A DNA stretch of 64,000 nucleotides. Source: Desulfosporosinus orientis DSM 765. Lineage in GTDB: Bacteria; Bacillota; Desulfitobacteriia; Desulfitobacteriales; Desulfitobacteriaceae. Below, piece by piece: positions 33,125 through 41,496 of this stretch. The position numbers were made by a program, and so were the translations under genes. The notes beneath the pieces were generated by a model. The model was given only the letters and a program-made list of their open reading frames with translations, was not told where the DNA came from and did not search any database. The stretch spans positions 2,530,001 to 2,594,000 of the forward strand of contig NC_016584.1 of the NCBI RefSeq assembly GCF_000235605.1, written 5' to 3'. Position 1 is the first letter of the stretch, and the number at the start of each line of letters is the position of its first letter.

Positions 33125-34378
33125 ATGCAAAACAGAATTATTATGCACATTGATGTTAACTCAGCTTATCTCTCATGGGAAGCTGTTTACCGTCTTCAAC
33201 ATGGTGATTCCCTTGATCTCCGTACCGTCCCCTCCGTGGTTGGCGGCAACGAACAGACCCGCCACGGCATTGTTCTCACTAAATCCATCCCTGCAAAAGC
33301 TTTTAGCATCCAAACCGGCGAAACCTTATACACTGCCAGGATGAAATGCCCAGGCTTACTTGTCGTTCCGCCCAACTACTCCCTCTATATGCAGTGCAGC
33401 ACTGCTATGGGCGATATCTTAAGGGAGTACTCTCCCTTTGTAGAACAGTATTCAGTGGATGAATACTTTCTTGACTTTACGGAGAGCAAAAAGCTCTTTG
33501 GCGATCCTGTTCAGGCAGCTCACAGTATCAAGAATCGTATCCGTGATGAACTGGGATTTACGGTTAACATTGGTGTTTCCTCAAACAAGCTCCTTGCTAA
33601 AATGGGTTCTGAGCTTAAAAAGCCAGACAGAGTACATATTCTGTTCCCGGAAGAAGTCGAGAAAAAAATGTGGCCTCTGCCGGTGGAAGAGCTTTTTATG
33701 GTAGGCCGGGCTACTGCGAAAAAGCTCCAGGATCGCTGTATTAAAACGATAGGGGATTTGGCCAACTCCGATCCGAAATGGTTGGAGCTCTTTCTCAAAT
33801 CCCACGGCCGCCTTGTCTGGAATTATGCTAATGGCCGTGATATTTCTCTGGTTCGTGTTAATCGGCATCCCGTCATCAAAAGCATGGGTAACTCTACCAC
33901 CACGGCTTTTGATATTATGGACCGGCAGTCGGCTCACCTTTTGCTCCTGTCCCTTGTGGAAACAGTTAGCGCCAGACTCCGTGATGCCGGCTATTGTACC
34001 AAACTTGTTTCTATCTCTTTCCGGACCCACGAATTTTATCACTGCTCCCATCAGCGCAAGTTTTATACGGCCACGGATAGCACTAAGGCCATTCATCAAC
34101 TTGCCTGTGAGCTCTTTGATGAACTATGGCAGGGACATCCTCTGCGGCACATGGGTGTCAGTGTATCGGAATTATGTGGAAACGATTTTATTCAAACGGC
34201 TTTCTTCCAAGAATATAGTGAAAAACAAAAGCGTCTTGACCGGGCTATTGATCTCATTCGTCAGCGTTACGGTTCGGATTCAATTTTCAGATCGTCTTTC
34301 ATTAAAACCGGATTAAAGCCTATGGCTGGCGGAACGGGGGAAGAGATAGATTACCCTGTCATGTCAAGTTTGTTGTAA
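33125..34378 (+). CDS. Y-family DNA polymerase (DinB/UmuC-like)
   Basis: 417 residues. It performs error-prone translesion synthesis. Catalytic acids are visible: D10 in M-H-I-D-V-N-S-A-Y and D112/E113 in Y-S-V-D-E-Y-F-L-D-F. The thumb helix-hairpin-helix (ELFMVGRATAKKLQDRCIKT) and a little-finger domain (residues ~235-350) follow. The early sequence V-V-G-G-N-E-Q-T-R-H-G-I-V-L-T-K-S fits the UvrX/YqjW-like branch of Firmicutes rather than DinB1. No beta-clamp motif is obvious at the C-terminus. A perfect SOS box upstream indicates induction by DNA damage. Confidence 0.92.
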   Translation: MQNRIIMHIDVNSAYLSWEAVYRLQHGDSLDLRTVPSVVGGNEQTRHGIVLTKSIPAKAFSIQTGETLYTARMKCPGLLVVPPNYSLYMQCSTAMGDILREYSPFVEQYSVDEYFLDFTESKKLFGDPVQAAHSIKNRIRDELGFTVNIGVSSNKLLAKMGSELKKPDRVHILFPEEVEKKMWPLPVEELFMVGRATAKKLQDRCIKTIGDLANSDPKWLELFLKSHGRLVWNYANGRDISLVRVNRHPVIKSMGNSTTTAFDIMDRQSAHLLLLSLVETVSARLRDAGYCTKLVSISFRTHEFYHCSHQRKFYTATDSTKAIHQLACELFDELWQGHPLRHMGVSVSELCGNDFIQTAFFQEYSEKQKRLDRAIDLIRQRYGSDSIFRSSFIKTGLKPMAGGTGEEIDYPVMSSLL

Positions 34379-34452
34379 GAGGTAAAGCCAGAGTATGTAA
34401 CTGCTGTGGAAAATGTAAACAGGGGAGAGTTGCCCAGGTTCCCGTGACCTTC

Positions 34453-34504
34453 CCGGGCTTGTACCAAGAATCTTACGCGCGTAAGATTCTTGGTACAAGC
34501 CCGG
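34453..34504. repeat. 44-bp palindrome, copy 2 (52 bp with flanks)
   Basis: Bases 34457-34500 equal 31580-31623. Here the symmetry extends to CCGGGCTTG...CAAGCCCGG, 52 bp in all without a mismatch. It lies 75 bases after the polymerase gene. Confidence 0.95.
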
Positions 34505-34626
34505 AAGAAGGTTGTCACTCTCAAAATCATAGTTGCAAAATTGAGAAAATGGTAATAATCCCATCATTCTACATAGTTGACAGAAACATTGAATTAAGCT
34601 ATGCTTATCTCAAATTTATAATTTTT

Positions 34627-34775
34627 TACAGGTGCCAACTATCTGTTGGATAATAGGGAACCGGGTGATATTCCCGGACGGACCCGCCACTGTATTGGGG
34701 AGCAATTGTCATGACCACTCTTTTTGGAGGAAGGGACAATGTTGCAATGAACCTGAGTCAGGAGACCTGCCTGTA
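34627..34775 (+). promoter_or_regulatory. Cobalamin riboswitch of the cobS-cobT-bza operon
   Basis: Landmarks in order: ACAGGTGCC at 34628, TAGGGAACCGGGTG at 34653, CCCGCCACTGT at 34683-34693 and GTCAGGAGACCTGCCTG at 34757-34773. A terminator follows at 34829, so cobalamin should switch off the operon. Confidence 0.95.
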
Positions 34776-34828
34776 AGATTTCGTTGTTAGCTTCGTGAAT
34801 AAGCTGGCAGCTGTGAGGATGAAGGAAA

Positions 34829-34861
34829 AGTCCGCACCCGTTTTGGATGCGGACTTTTTTG
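34829..34861 (+). terminator. Riboswitch-controlled terminator
   Basis: GTCCGCA-type stem (34830-34836 with the complement near 34847-34854) followed by TTTTTTG, 26 bases before the cobS start. Confidence 0.9.
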
Positions 34862-34886
34862 TTTATTTTTTAAAGATAGAAGTGTG

Positions 34887-35636
34887 ATGGAAGTGGAATT
34901 TTTACTAGCATTACAATTTTTAACCAAAATTCCTATTACAATTGACCGCATGGAGGGGGATAAGGTGATGGCGCGGTCCATGGCCTATTTTTCCTTGGTT
35001 GGTTTATTGATAGGCGGAGCAGCTGCCGGATTGCATTATGTGCTTTGTTTGGGATTTTCTCCTGCAGTGGCCAATCTTGGTGCAATCATTTTTGTTATTT
35101 TATTGACCGGGAATCTGCATGGCGATGGGTTAATGGACACGGCTGACGGTATTTTCAGCGGACGACCCAAGGAGCGGATGCTGGAAATCATGAAGGACAG
35201 CCGGGTCGGCTCTCATGGGGTGATGGCAGGGGTACTGGTCGTATTACTGAGGTGCCTTTTGTTAGGTGAACTGGATCAGACCTCACAGATGATGGCGTTG
35301 GTACTGGCACCAACGCTGGGGCGCTGGGCGCAGGTTTATGGGGCTGCTCGTTATACCTATGCAAGAAGCGACGGCGGAACTGGCTCATTTACCGCTTACG
35401 TTGGTTGGCGGGAGCTGGCTGTTAACTCAATCATTGCGGTAGGAGTAGGCTGCCTGCTGTTAAAAATGTCCGGAGTTATCCTCCTAGGGGTCAGTCTAAT
35501 CGGTGTGATTCTGTTTTATGGCTTTATCAAGGGTAAACTCGGCGGGATCACGGGTGACACTTTGGGTGCAGCCAATGAATGGATAGAAATATTAACTTTA
35601 ATGATGATGGTTCTCTTACCATTGTTCAAGTTTTGA
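34887..35636 (+). CDS. cobS: Adenosylcobinamide-GDP ribazoletransferase (cobalamin synthase)
   Basis: About 249 residues, integral membrane. CobS joins adenosylcobinamide-GDP to alpha-ribazole(-phosphate), the last step of cobamide assembly. The signature is complete: LLTGNLHGDGLMDTADGIFS, then R-M-L-E-I-M-K-D-S-R-V-G-S-H-G with the acidic metal-binding residues. Five to seven hydrophobic segments follow. Start is ATG 34887 (a GTG lies 3 bases earlier); the ribosome site is weak. First gene behind a B12 riboswitch, ten bases ahead of cobT. Confidence 0.95.
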   Translation: MEVEFLLALQFLTKIPITIDRMEGDKVMARSMAYFSLVGLLIGGAAAGLHYVLCLGFSPAVANLGAIIFVILLTGNLHGDGLMDTADGIFSGRPKERMLEIMKDSRVGSHGVMAGVLVVLLRCLLLGELDQTSQMMALVLAPTLGRWAQVYGAARYTYARSDGGTGSFTAYVGWRELAVNSIIAVGVGCLLLKMSGVILLGVSLIGVILFYGFIKGKLGGITGDTLGAANEWIEILTLMMMVLLPLFKF

Positions 35637-35646
35637 GAGGAGTGAA

Positions 35647-36741
35647 ATGATGCAATTATCTTTAGAAGAAGTCTTAACCGGCATCAGACCGGTAGAACAG
35701 GCCTGGCGGGTAAAGGCCAGAAAACGGCTGGATGATCTGGCCATTCCGCGTGATAGTTTAGGGTGTTTGTTGGATTTGGCCGAGCAGTTGGCGGGCATTA
35801 AAGAAAGCATGATGCCTTCCGTGGCGAAGAAAATGGTGGTGACGATGGCTGGAGACCATGGCGTTGTAGCGGAGGGTGTGAGTGCATTTCCCCAAGAGGT
35901 TACTCCGCAGATGGTAAATAACATTGTCGCTGGCGGCGCAGCAATCAATGTTCTAGCCGAAGCGGCAGGGGTCGGTGTGACCATCGTGGACATGGGAGTA
36001 GCGGTGGATCTCAGCTCTTTGGTGGAGCAAAAAAAAATACTTTCCTATAAAGTTGCCTATGGTACGCAAAATATAGCCAAAGGTCCGGCTATGACGAGGG
36101 AGCAGGCTGTCCAAGCTCTGGAAGCAGGAATTGAAGTTGCCGGCTTATTGATGAAAAGCGGCATTGAACTGTTGGGTACGGGAGACATGGGAATCGGAAA
36201 TACAACACCGAGCAGCGCCATTCTGGCGGCGTTTTCCGGTCGATCCCCCCGGCAGGTGACTGGCCGGGGAACCGGTCTCAATGACAGTGCCTTGGAGAAT
36301 AAAATAAAGGTCATCGAAAAGGCGATTGCTATAAATAAACCGGATGGAAAAGATGCCTTGGATGTGCTGGCCAAGGTAGGAGGCTTCGAAATTGCTGGGA
36401 TTGCTGGATTGATTCTGGGTGCAGCGTATTATCGCGTGCCGGTGGTAGTCGATGGACTGATATCTTCAGCCGGGGCCTTGGTAGCGAAAAATTTGGCGCC
36501 CGACACCGTTGATTATATGATCGCAGCCCATCAATCCATGGAACCAGGACATCAATATATGCTGGAAGTATTAGGTCTAAAGCCGATCCTAAATCTGAAC
36601 TTGCGTTTAGGTGAGGGTACTGGGGCGGCTCTGGCCATGAATATTGTGGAGACCGCTTCTCGGGTTATTTACAAAATGCTGACGTTTACGGACGCGGGGG
36701 TTACGGGACCGGAAAATACGGAGGGTATGGTCCATGCATGA
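35647..36741 (+). CDS. cobT: Nicotinate-nucleotide--dimethylbenzimidazole phosphoribosyltransferase
   Basis: 364 residues, full length. CobT transfers phosphoribose from nicotinate mononucleotide to the lower-ligand base. Family blocks: TMAGDHGVVAEGVSAFPQEV, GAAINVLAEAAGVGVTIVDM-type stretch, GTGDMGIGNTTPSSAILAAF and the C-terminal L-R-L-G-E-G-T-G-A-A, whose Glu is the catalytic base. GAGGAG stands just upstream of ATG ATG. It overlaps the next gene by 8 bases. CobT base preference varies, and the neighbouring methyltransferases suggest benzimidazoles. Confidence 0.97.
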   Translation: MMQLSLEEVLTGIRPVEQAWRVKARKRLDDLAIPRDSLGCLLDLAEQLAGIKESMMPSVAKKMVVTMAGDHGVVAEGVSAFPQEVTPQMVNNIVAGGAAINVLAEAAGVGVTIVDMGVAVDLSSLVEQKKILSYKVAYGTQNIAKGPAMTREQAVQALEAGIEVAGLLMKSGIELLGTGDMGIGNTTPSSAILAAFSGRSPRQVTGRGTGLNDSALENKIKVIEKAIAINKPDGKDALDVLAKVGGFEIAGIAGLILGAAYYRVPVVVDGLISSAGALVAKNLAPDTVDYMIAAHQSMEPGHQYMLEVLGLKPILNLNLRLGEGTGAALAMNIVETASRVIYKMLTFTDAGVTGPENTEGMVHA

Positions 36742-38266
36742 TCCACAGGATATGAACCCGCAATACTTGGAAGATCTGGCTACCGGCTATTGGTATTCGG
36801 AGGTGCTCTTTACAGCGGTGGAGCAAGGGCTTTTTACTCTGTTGGAGCCCAATGGGAAACTCGTGGTGGAGCTGGCGAATGGCTTAAACTATGATTTTAG
36901 AAGTTTAAAACGCTATCTACATGTCTTGGCAGTCTTGGGACTGGTTTTTGAGGCGGATGGATATTGTACAAATACAAAACTCTCCCGAAAATATCTGGTT
37001 CAGGGCTCTGAGACTTATCAAGGGGATTCCATTCTTTGGCGTAAATATCTAGTTGAGAATTGGAAAAGCATGAATCAATGTTTGGAAAAAGGCACCCGGG
37101 TGCTGTTTCCACCAATGGATGAGCCCGAAGAAGCTGTCAGAGAACGTTTTCGCCGCTATTGTCGGGCGATGGACTGCATCGTTAAGAATAAAATTGAAGA
37201 GATTTTGCCGATTTTTTCTCAGATCAAGCTGCAAGGAGAGATTCTGGATGTTGGCTCAGGTTTAGGCGTTTTCTCTACCGGATTTCTAAAAAAGTTTCCA
37301 GAGACGAAAGCGACCCTGCTGGATATGGAACAGGTGTTGGACTATGCAGAAGAAACTCATGCCGGAAAGGCTTATGCAGACCGCATACAATATCGGCCCA
37401 CCAATATCCTGGAGGCATGGGAACTGCCAAAAAAACAATACAGCTTGGTGATTCTATCCAACATTGTTCATGCCTTTGCTGAGGCAGAAACTGGGTATGT
37501 GCTTTCTGAAGCCGCTGCCCATTTGGCGGAGGATGGTCTGTTAATCGTTCATGATTTTTTCATGGAACATGCTTCAGCCAAGGCAGCTTTATCGGATCTG
37601 AATATGCTGGTAAACACCTATAACGGCAAAGTTTATTCGTCGGCCTGGGTGCAGCAGCAACTAATAGATGCAGGTTTGACGGTAACGGAGTTGATTCCTT
37701 TGGAATCAGATACTTCAGTTCTAATAGCGGCCAGGCAGCCGACGAAACTGGCAGAGCTTTGTATTTCTGAGTTGCAGCAATTGTCAGCTAAAATACAGAC
37801 CTTGGGCTTTGAGGTTGTGAAGCCGATTGAGGCGGATATCATTCACGTACCGGAGTGGGTAGGACTCAAGTGTGAATTTGGCTGCGATGGCTTTGGCCTT
37901 CCTCACTGTCCTCCTAATTCAATTCAGTCTGAAAAAACACAAGCCATGCTGAAGGATTATTCTAAGTGCTTGCTGTTGCAGGGTGTGCCGCCAACCCGTG
38001 ATTTTCAGAGAATGGTGCTGCAAGCAGAACATACAGCCTTCAAAACAGGCTATTATCGAGCCTTTTCGCTGTGGGCGGGTCCCTGCAGTATTTGCCCGGA
38101 ATGCGGCGGTAGAGATAATTGTAAAAATCATAAAAATGCACGGCCTTCCATGGAGTCCTCCGGTATTGATGTTTACGAAACGGTTCGCAGAGCTGGACTT
38201 TCCCTAGAAACACGACCGGAAAAAGATGATTATATTAAATATTTCGCATTACTGTTATTGGAGTGA
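36734..38266 (+). CDS. BzaC-like SAM methyltransferase fused to a DUF2284 metal-binding domain
   Basis: 510 residues. Residues 1-~335 are a class I O-methyltransferase: a helical dimerisation/winged-helix N-part, motif I at 172-180 (D-V-G-S-G-L-G-V-F), and a V-I-L-S-N-I-V-H-A-F block. Order and neighbours (cobT, this gene, then two B12-binding radical SAM genes) match anaerobic bza operons, where BzaC O-methylates 5-hydroxybenzimidazole. Residues ~350-510 are DUF2284, Cys-rich: GLKCEFGCDGFGLPHCPPNS and later CSICPECGGRDNC. I do not know of a role for DUF2284 in this pathway; a metal or iron-sulfur site is likely. It overlaps cobT and the next gene, so translation is coupled. Confidence 0.82.
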   Translation: MHDPQDMNPQYLEDLATGYWYSEVLFTAVEQGLFTLLEPNGKLVVELANGLNYDFRSLKRYLHVLAVLGLVFEADGYCTNTKLSRKYLVQGSETYQGDSILWRKYLVENWKSMNQCLEKGTRVLFPPMDEPEEAVRERFRRYCRAMDCIVKNKIEEILPIFSQIKLQGEILDVGSGLGVFSTGFLKKFPETKATLLDMEQVLDYAEETHAGKAYADRIQYRPTNILEAWELPKKQYSLVILSNIVHAFAEAETGYVLSEAAAHLAEDGLLIVHDFFMEHASAKAALSDLNMLVNTYNGKVYSSAWVQQQLIDAGLTVTELIPLESDTSVLIAARQPTKLAELCISELQQLSAKIQTLGFEVVKPIEADIIHVPEWVGLKCEFGCDGFGLPHCPPNSIQSEKTQAMLKDYSKCLLLQGVPPTRDFQRMVLQAEHTAFKTGYYRAFSLWAGPCSICPECGGRDNCKNHKNARPSMESSGIDVYETVRRAGLSLETRPEKDDYIKYFALLLLE

Positions 38267-38271
38267 CGCAG

Positions 38272-39597
38272 ATGAAGATACTTATGGTTCAGACGCCCTC
38301 TGTAGAAAGCCTTACATCTGAGCGCGTATATCCCATTGGCATTGTTACCCTGGGAACACATCTTCGCCGGGCAGGTCACCAGGTGGTTCTGATGGACATG
38401 AATCTGGAAACTGATGCCTATGGGGCTTTAAAAGCTAAGCTTCTGGCCGAACAACCGGAGGTCGTGGGATTATCTTTAAGGAATATCGATCCTTTGGCGA
38501 ATAAGACCAGTTCCCTGATCCCGCCCTTTGTCATTACGGTGAAACTGGTGCAGGCAATTTTGCCGAAGACCCCTATTATTGTGGGTGGAACTGGTTTTTC
38601 GCTGTTTCCCAAGCGCATTATGGAAGAACTTCCGGAAATTCGCTATGGTATCCAGGGGGAAGCAGAATATAGTTTGCCAAAGTTGTTGGAAAATTTTGAA
38701 CAACCGGGAGAACTCCCGGGCTTATGTTACCGGGAAAAGAACCAAGTGATCGTGAATCCGGCAGCCTCAAATTTTACGTTTAAAGACTATCTTGTACCCA
38801 ACCGGGATTTGCTGCCCCCCGACTTGTATCGGGATATTAATAACTATGTGCCGGCATTTGGCATTGAAACCAAGAGAGGTTGTCCTTTGAAGTGTTCTTA
38901 CTGTGTTTATCCTCAGCTTCAAGGAGTGACCATGCGTTGCCGCAATCCGGCGGAAGTGGTCGATGAGATGGAAATGCTGCAAGCTAAATACGGACTGAGG
39001 GATTTTCATTTCAATGATCCAGTGGTCAATCTGCCTGTTGGTCATCTGGAGGAAATCTGCGAGGAAATCTTAAGAAGAAAACTGCAGGTCACCTGGACTG
39101 GTTTCTTTAGGGAAGATGTGTTGGATTTGGACAAGGTGAAGCTTTATGAAAAATCTGGCTGCATTTGTTTTTCCTTTTCACCGGACGGTTTATGCCAGAG
39201 CTCATTGGATGTGCTGCAGAAAAATCTGAAAGTAGCGGATACACTCAGGGCCGCAGAGCTGACGGCCCAAACCGAGGTGGTGGTTATGTACCATTTCATG
39301 ACCAATGTGCCGGGTGAAAATATCGAGACAATTGAACAGGGCAAGGCGCTGATCGATCAATTGTATGAGATTCACAAGCCGAATCGAAATCTGGGGGCCA
39401 TTGTTTTGAATAATGTCAGGGTTATGCCGGGGACGTCGATTGAAGCCATAGCTAGAAGCCAGGGAGAGATAACTGAGGAAACGGATTTGCTATATCCGAT
39501 TTACTATAACCCGAAAAAACATGAGACCCTGAGATATACCTTAGAAACCTATCATATGAAGAAGAATGTATTTATGTGGCAAAGAGTGGAGGGTTGA
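38272..39597 (+). CDS. BzaD-like B12-binding radical SAM methyltransferase
   Basis: About 441 residues. The N-terminal ~150 residues form a B12-binding-type Rossmann domain (MKILMVQTPSVES, later P-I-I-V-G-G-T-G-F). The radical SAM core carries C204-P-L-K-C208-S-Y-C211, which binds the 4Fe-4S cluster. By operon position it corresponds to BzaD, which C-methylates the methoxybenzimidazole ring. I prefer ATG 38272 with GGAG six bases before it over GTG 38263, which would overlap the upstream stop. Assignment to BzaD rather than BzaE rests on order; the reaction is not provable from sequence. Confidence 0.82.
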   Translation: MKILMVQTPSVESLTSERVYPIGIVTLGTHLRRAGHQVVLMDMNLETDAYGALKAKLLAEQPEVVGLSLRNIDPLANKTSSLIPPFVITVKLVQAILPKTPIIVGGTGFSLFPKRIMEELPEIRYGIQGEAEYSLPKLLENFEQPGELPGLCYREKNQVIVNPAASNFTFKDYLVPNRDLLPPDLYRDINNYVPAFGIETKRGCPLKCSYCVYPQLQGVTMRCRNPAEVVDEMEMLQAKYGLRDFHFNDPVVNLPVGHLEEICEEILRRKLQVTWTGFFREDVLDLDKVKLYEKSGCICFSFSPDGLCQSSLDVLQKNLKVADTLRAAELTAQTEVVVMYHFMTNVPGENIETIEQGKALIDQLYEIHKPNRNLGAIVLNNVRVMPGTSIEAIARSQGEITEETDLLYPIYYNPKKHETLRYTLETYHMKKNVFMWQRVEG

Positions 39598-39603
39598 GTT
39601 GAT

Positions 39604-41133
39604 ATGAAAGTTTTTCTCTTGGAGCACCCCCGGCAGATTGAGCCTGACCGATGCAATGACATTGCCAATACCCCTTTAGCGTCCAGCCTGATTACCGGCT
39701 GTATCGCCGGCATGCTGAACAGCATGGGGCACGACATCAAGATTGCCGAAGGATTTTTAGATAACTTGACATACGAGGATGTTGCTCAGCAGATCCTTGA
39801 ATTTGCACCGCCCGTGCTGGGTGTCCATTTGATTTATAACTGGGAAAACAACCGGCAATTGTTTTCATTTCTCAAACGTCTAAAGGAAGACGGTTTGGTG
39901 GAGAAGATTGTGGGCTACGGGTATTATCCCACGTTTGCCTATCAGGAAATTCTTCAGTTATGCCCACAGTTTGACGGACTGATCATCGGTGAGCCGGAGC
40001 AAACCTTTGCCGAGTGGTTGGAAACCGGGGTACCGGTGTCTGGGATGGCATGTGTGGATGCAGCCGGACAGATCCAGATGCAGCGTCGTGAGGCATATCG
40101 CAATCTCGATGCCCTGCCGGATCCCATTCGTACTGCGGCGATGATGAAGATCGGAGAGGTGAATATTGAAGGCAGCCGGGGCTGCTACGGGAGATGCACC
40201 TTTTGTTATATCAATCCGTATTACGGCGAAGGTTCTTGTTGGCGGGCCAAGAGCCCGGAACGCGTGATGCAGGAAATAGATCGGATCATAGCGCAATACG
40301 GCCCGCTGAAATTTTACTTTACAGATCCGAATTTCTTTGGTCCCGGTAAAGCAGGTCAGGAGCGCGCTATGAAGCTGGCAGGGCTGTTAAAAGAAAGAAA
40401 AATTCGTTTTGGCATTGAAGCCCGGGTTAACGATATTCATGAGGATAGCATTGCAGCTCTTGTTGAGGCTGGCTTAGAGGATTTATTGATTGGGCTGGAA
40501 AGCGGTCGTGATGATTCGTTACGGCGGTTGAATAAAATGACAACTGTTGAACAAAACGAGAGCGCCTTGCGCATCCTGCGCAGCCATGGCATTGAGCCAA
40601 ATGTCGGCTTTATTATGTTTGAGCCGGATTCCACGCTGGTGGATATTCGCACTAATTTTGAATTTCTCAAGCGAAATTCTCTGTTAAAAAATATTTTTAT
40701 CACCGCCAATGTGCTGTATCATCCCCAGATTATCCTTCAGGGTACTAAAGCATACCGGGATTTGCAGCAGGAGAAACGTCTCATCCTTAGAGGCACTACT
40801 TATGAAGGCATGACGACTTTTTTGGTACCGGAAGTGGCGCGCCTGGCCGAAATCATTGGACAGATTACTAATTATTTCTTTGTTAGAATGGATGATATCT
40901 GGAAGGGCAAGCTGCAGGAACCTTCGGATGTGGGAAGTATTTATCAAGCCGTCAATCAACTGTTGGTCAACTGCTTTGAGGAAAACTTAAGCCGCCTGGA
41001 AGCGGGAGAACCCATGGATGGGGCGGCAGTAAGTGCGCTTATCGATAAAGTCAATAACAAAATAAAAGCAATTTTTGATCAGTTCCCTAAAACCTCGGGG
41101 ATCAATAACAAATTTGTTGTCGATCAGAATTAA
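39604..41133 (+). CDS. BzaE-like B12-binding radical SAM methyltransferase
   Basis: 509 residues. An N-terminal cobalamin-binding-type domain (MKVFLLEHPRQIEPDRC) is followed by a radical SAM core with C194-Y-G-R-C198-T-F-C201, an F-Y-F-T-D-P-N-F-F block and an I-E-A-R-V-N-D strand typical of the class. A helical extension of ~120 residues closes the protein. In known bza operons the last radical SAM gene makes the step toward 5,6-dimethylbenzimidazole. The start follows GGAGGGTTGA, seven bases after the previous stop. A strong terminator (41145) ends the operon. Confidence 0.82.
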   Translation: MKVFLLEHPRQIEPDRCNDIANTPLASSLITGCIAGMLNSMGHDIKIAEGFLDNLTYEDVAQQILEFAPPVLGVHLIYNWENNRQLFSFLKRLKEDGLVEKIVGYGYYPTFAYQEILQLCPQFDGLIIGEPEQTFAEWLETGVPVSGMACVDAAGQIQMQRREAYRNLDALPDPIRTAAMMKIGEVNIEGSRGCYGRCTFCYINPYYGEGSCWRAKSPERVMQEIDRIIAQYGPLKFYFTDPNFFGPGKAGQERAMKLAGLLKERKIRFGIEARVNDIHEDSIAALVEAGLEDLLIGLESGRDDSLRRLNKMTTVEQNESALRILRSHGIEPNVGFIMFEPDSTLVDIRTNFEFLKRNSLLKNIFITANVLYHPQIILQGTKAYRDLQQEKRLILRGTTYEGMTTFLVPEVARLAEIIGQITNYFFVRMDDIWKGKLQEPSDVGSIYQAVNQLLVNCFEENLSRLEAGEPMDGAAVSALIDKVNNKIKAIFDQFPKTSGINNKFVVDQN

Positions 41134-41144
41134 TTATAAAAGCA

Positions 41145-41180
41145 ATCCAGAGCGATCATAGGCTCTGGATTTTTACTTTT
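41145..41180 (+). terminator. Terminator of the cobamide operon
   Basis: ATCCAGAG (41145-41152) pairs with CTCTGGAT (41163-41170), followed by TTTTACTTTT. A near-identical terminator stands at 43742-43776. Confidence 0.85.
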
Positions 41181-41185
41181 ATTTA

Positions 41186-41258
41186 AAAGTTATAAGTTTA
41201 GTTTTAGTTGGAATACTCACCTTCTCTACGTTACTTTCATTAACGCTTCGGATACCAA
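41186..41258 (+). pseudogene. Stray copy of the MFS gene's 3' end
   Basis: Bases 41186-41258 match 45627-45699, the last ~24 codons of the MFS transporter, with about five differences. A further match, ACTTCGATCGGCGATTT, at 41321 corresponds to 45791. The rest of 41259-41496 holds no gene; a GTTTTTGCTTTTATTTGACTG stretch near 41405 echoes the terminator tail. Confidence 0.8.
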
Positions 41259-41496
41259 CAGGGTAAACAGAAACAGTACAATCCTTGGCTGAGGTAGCGT
41301 TTTTGTTTAAGGTTAAGGGAACTTCGATCGGCGATTTGTGTTTATACACAAATATATAAGTATAAAAATAACTTGAATAATGTGCTAGCCATTGGCTGAC
41401 ACCGGGTTTTTGCTTTTATTTGACTGCTATATGCAGGAAATAGGGGATAGTGGTGGAAATAATAGGAGCTGAGACTCATATGAATGGAGGAAGACA

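Noticed and set aside
33581-34099. 172-codon minus-strand frame over the Y-family polymerase
   Set aside because: Antisense to conserved polymerase motifs; composition and lack of a start signal argue against coding.
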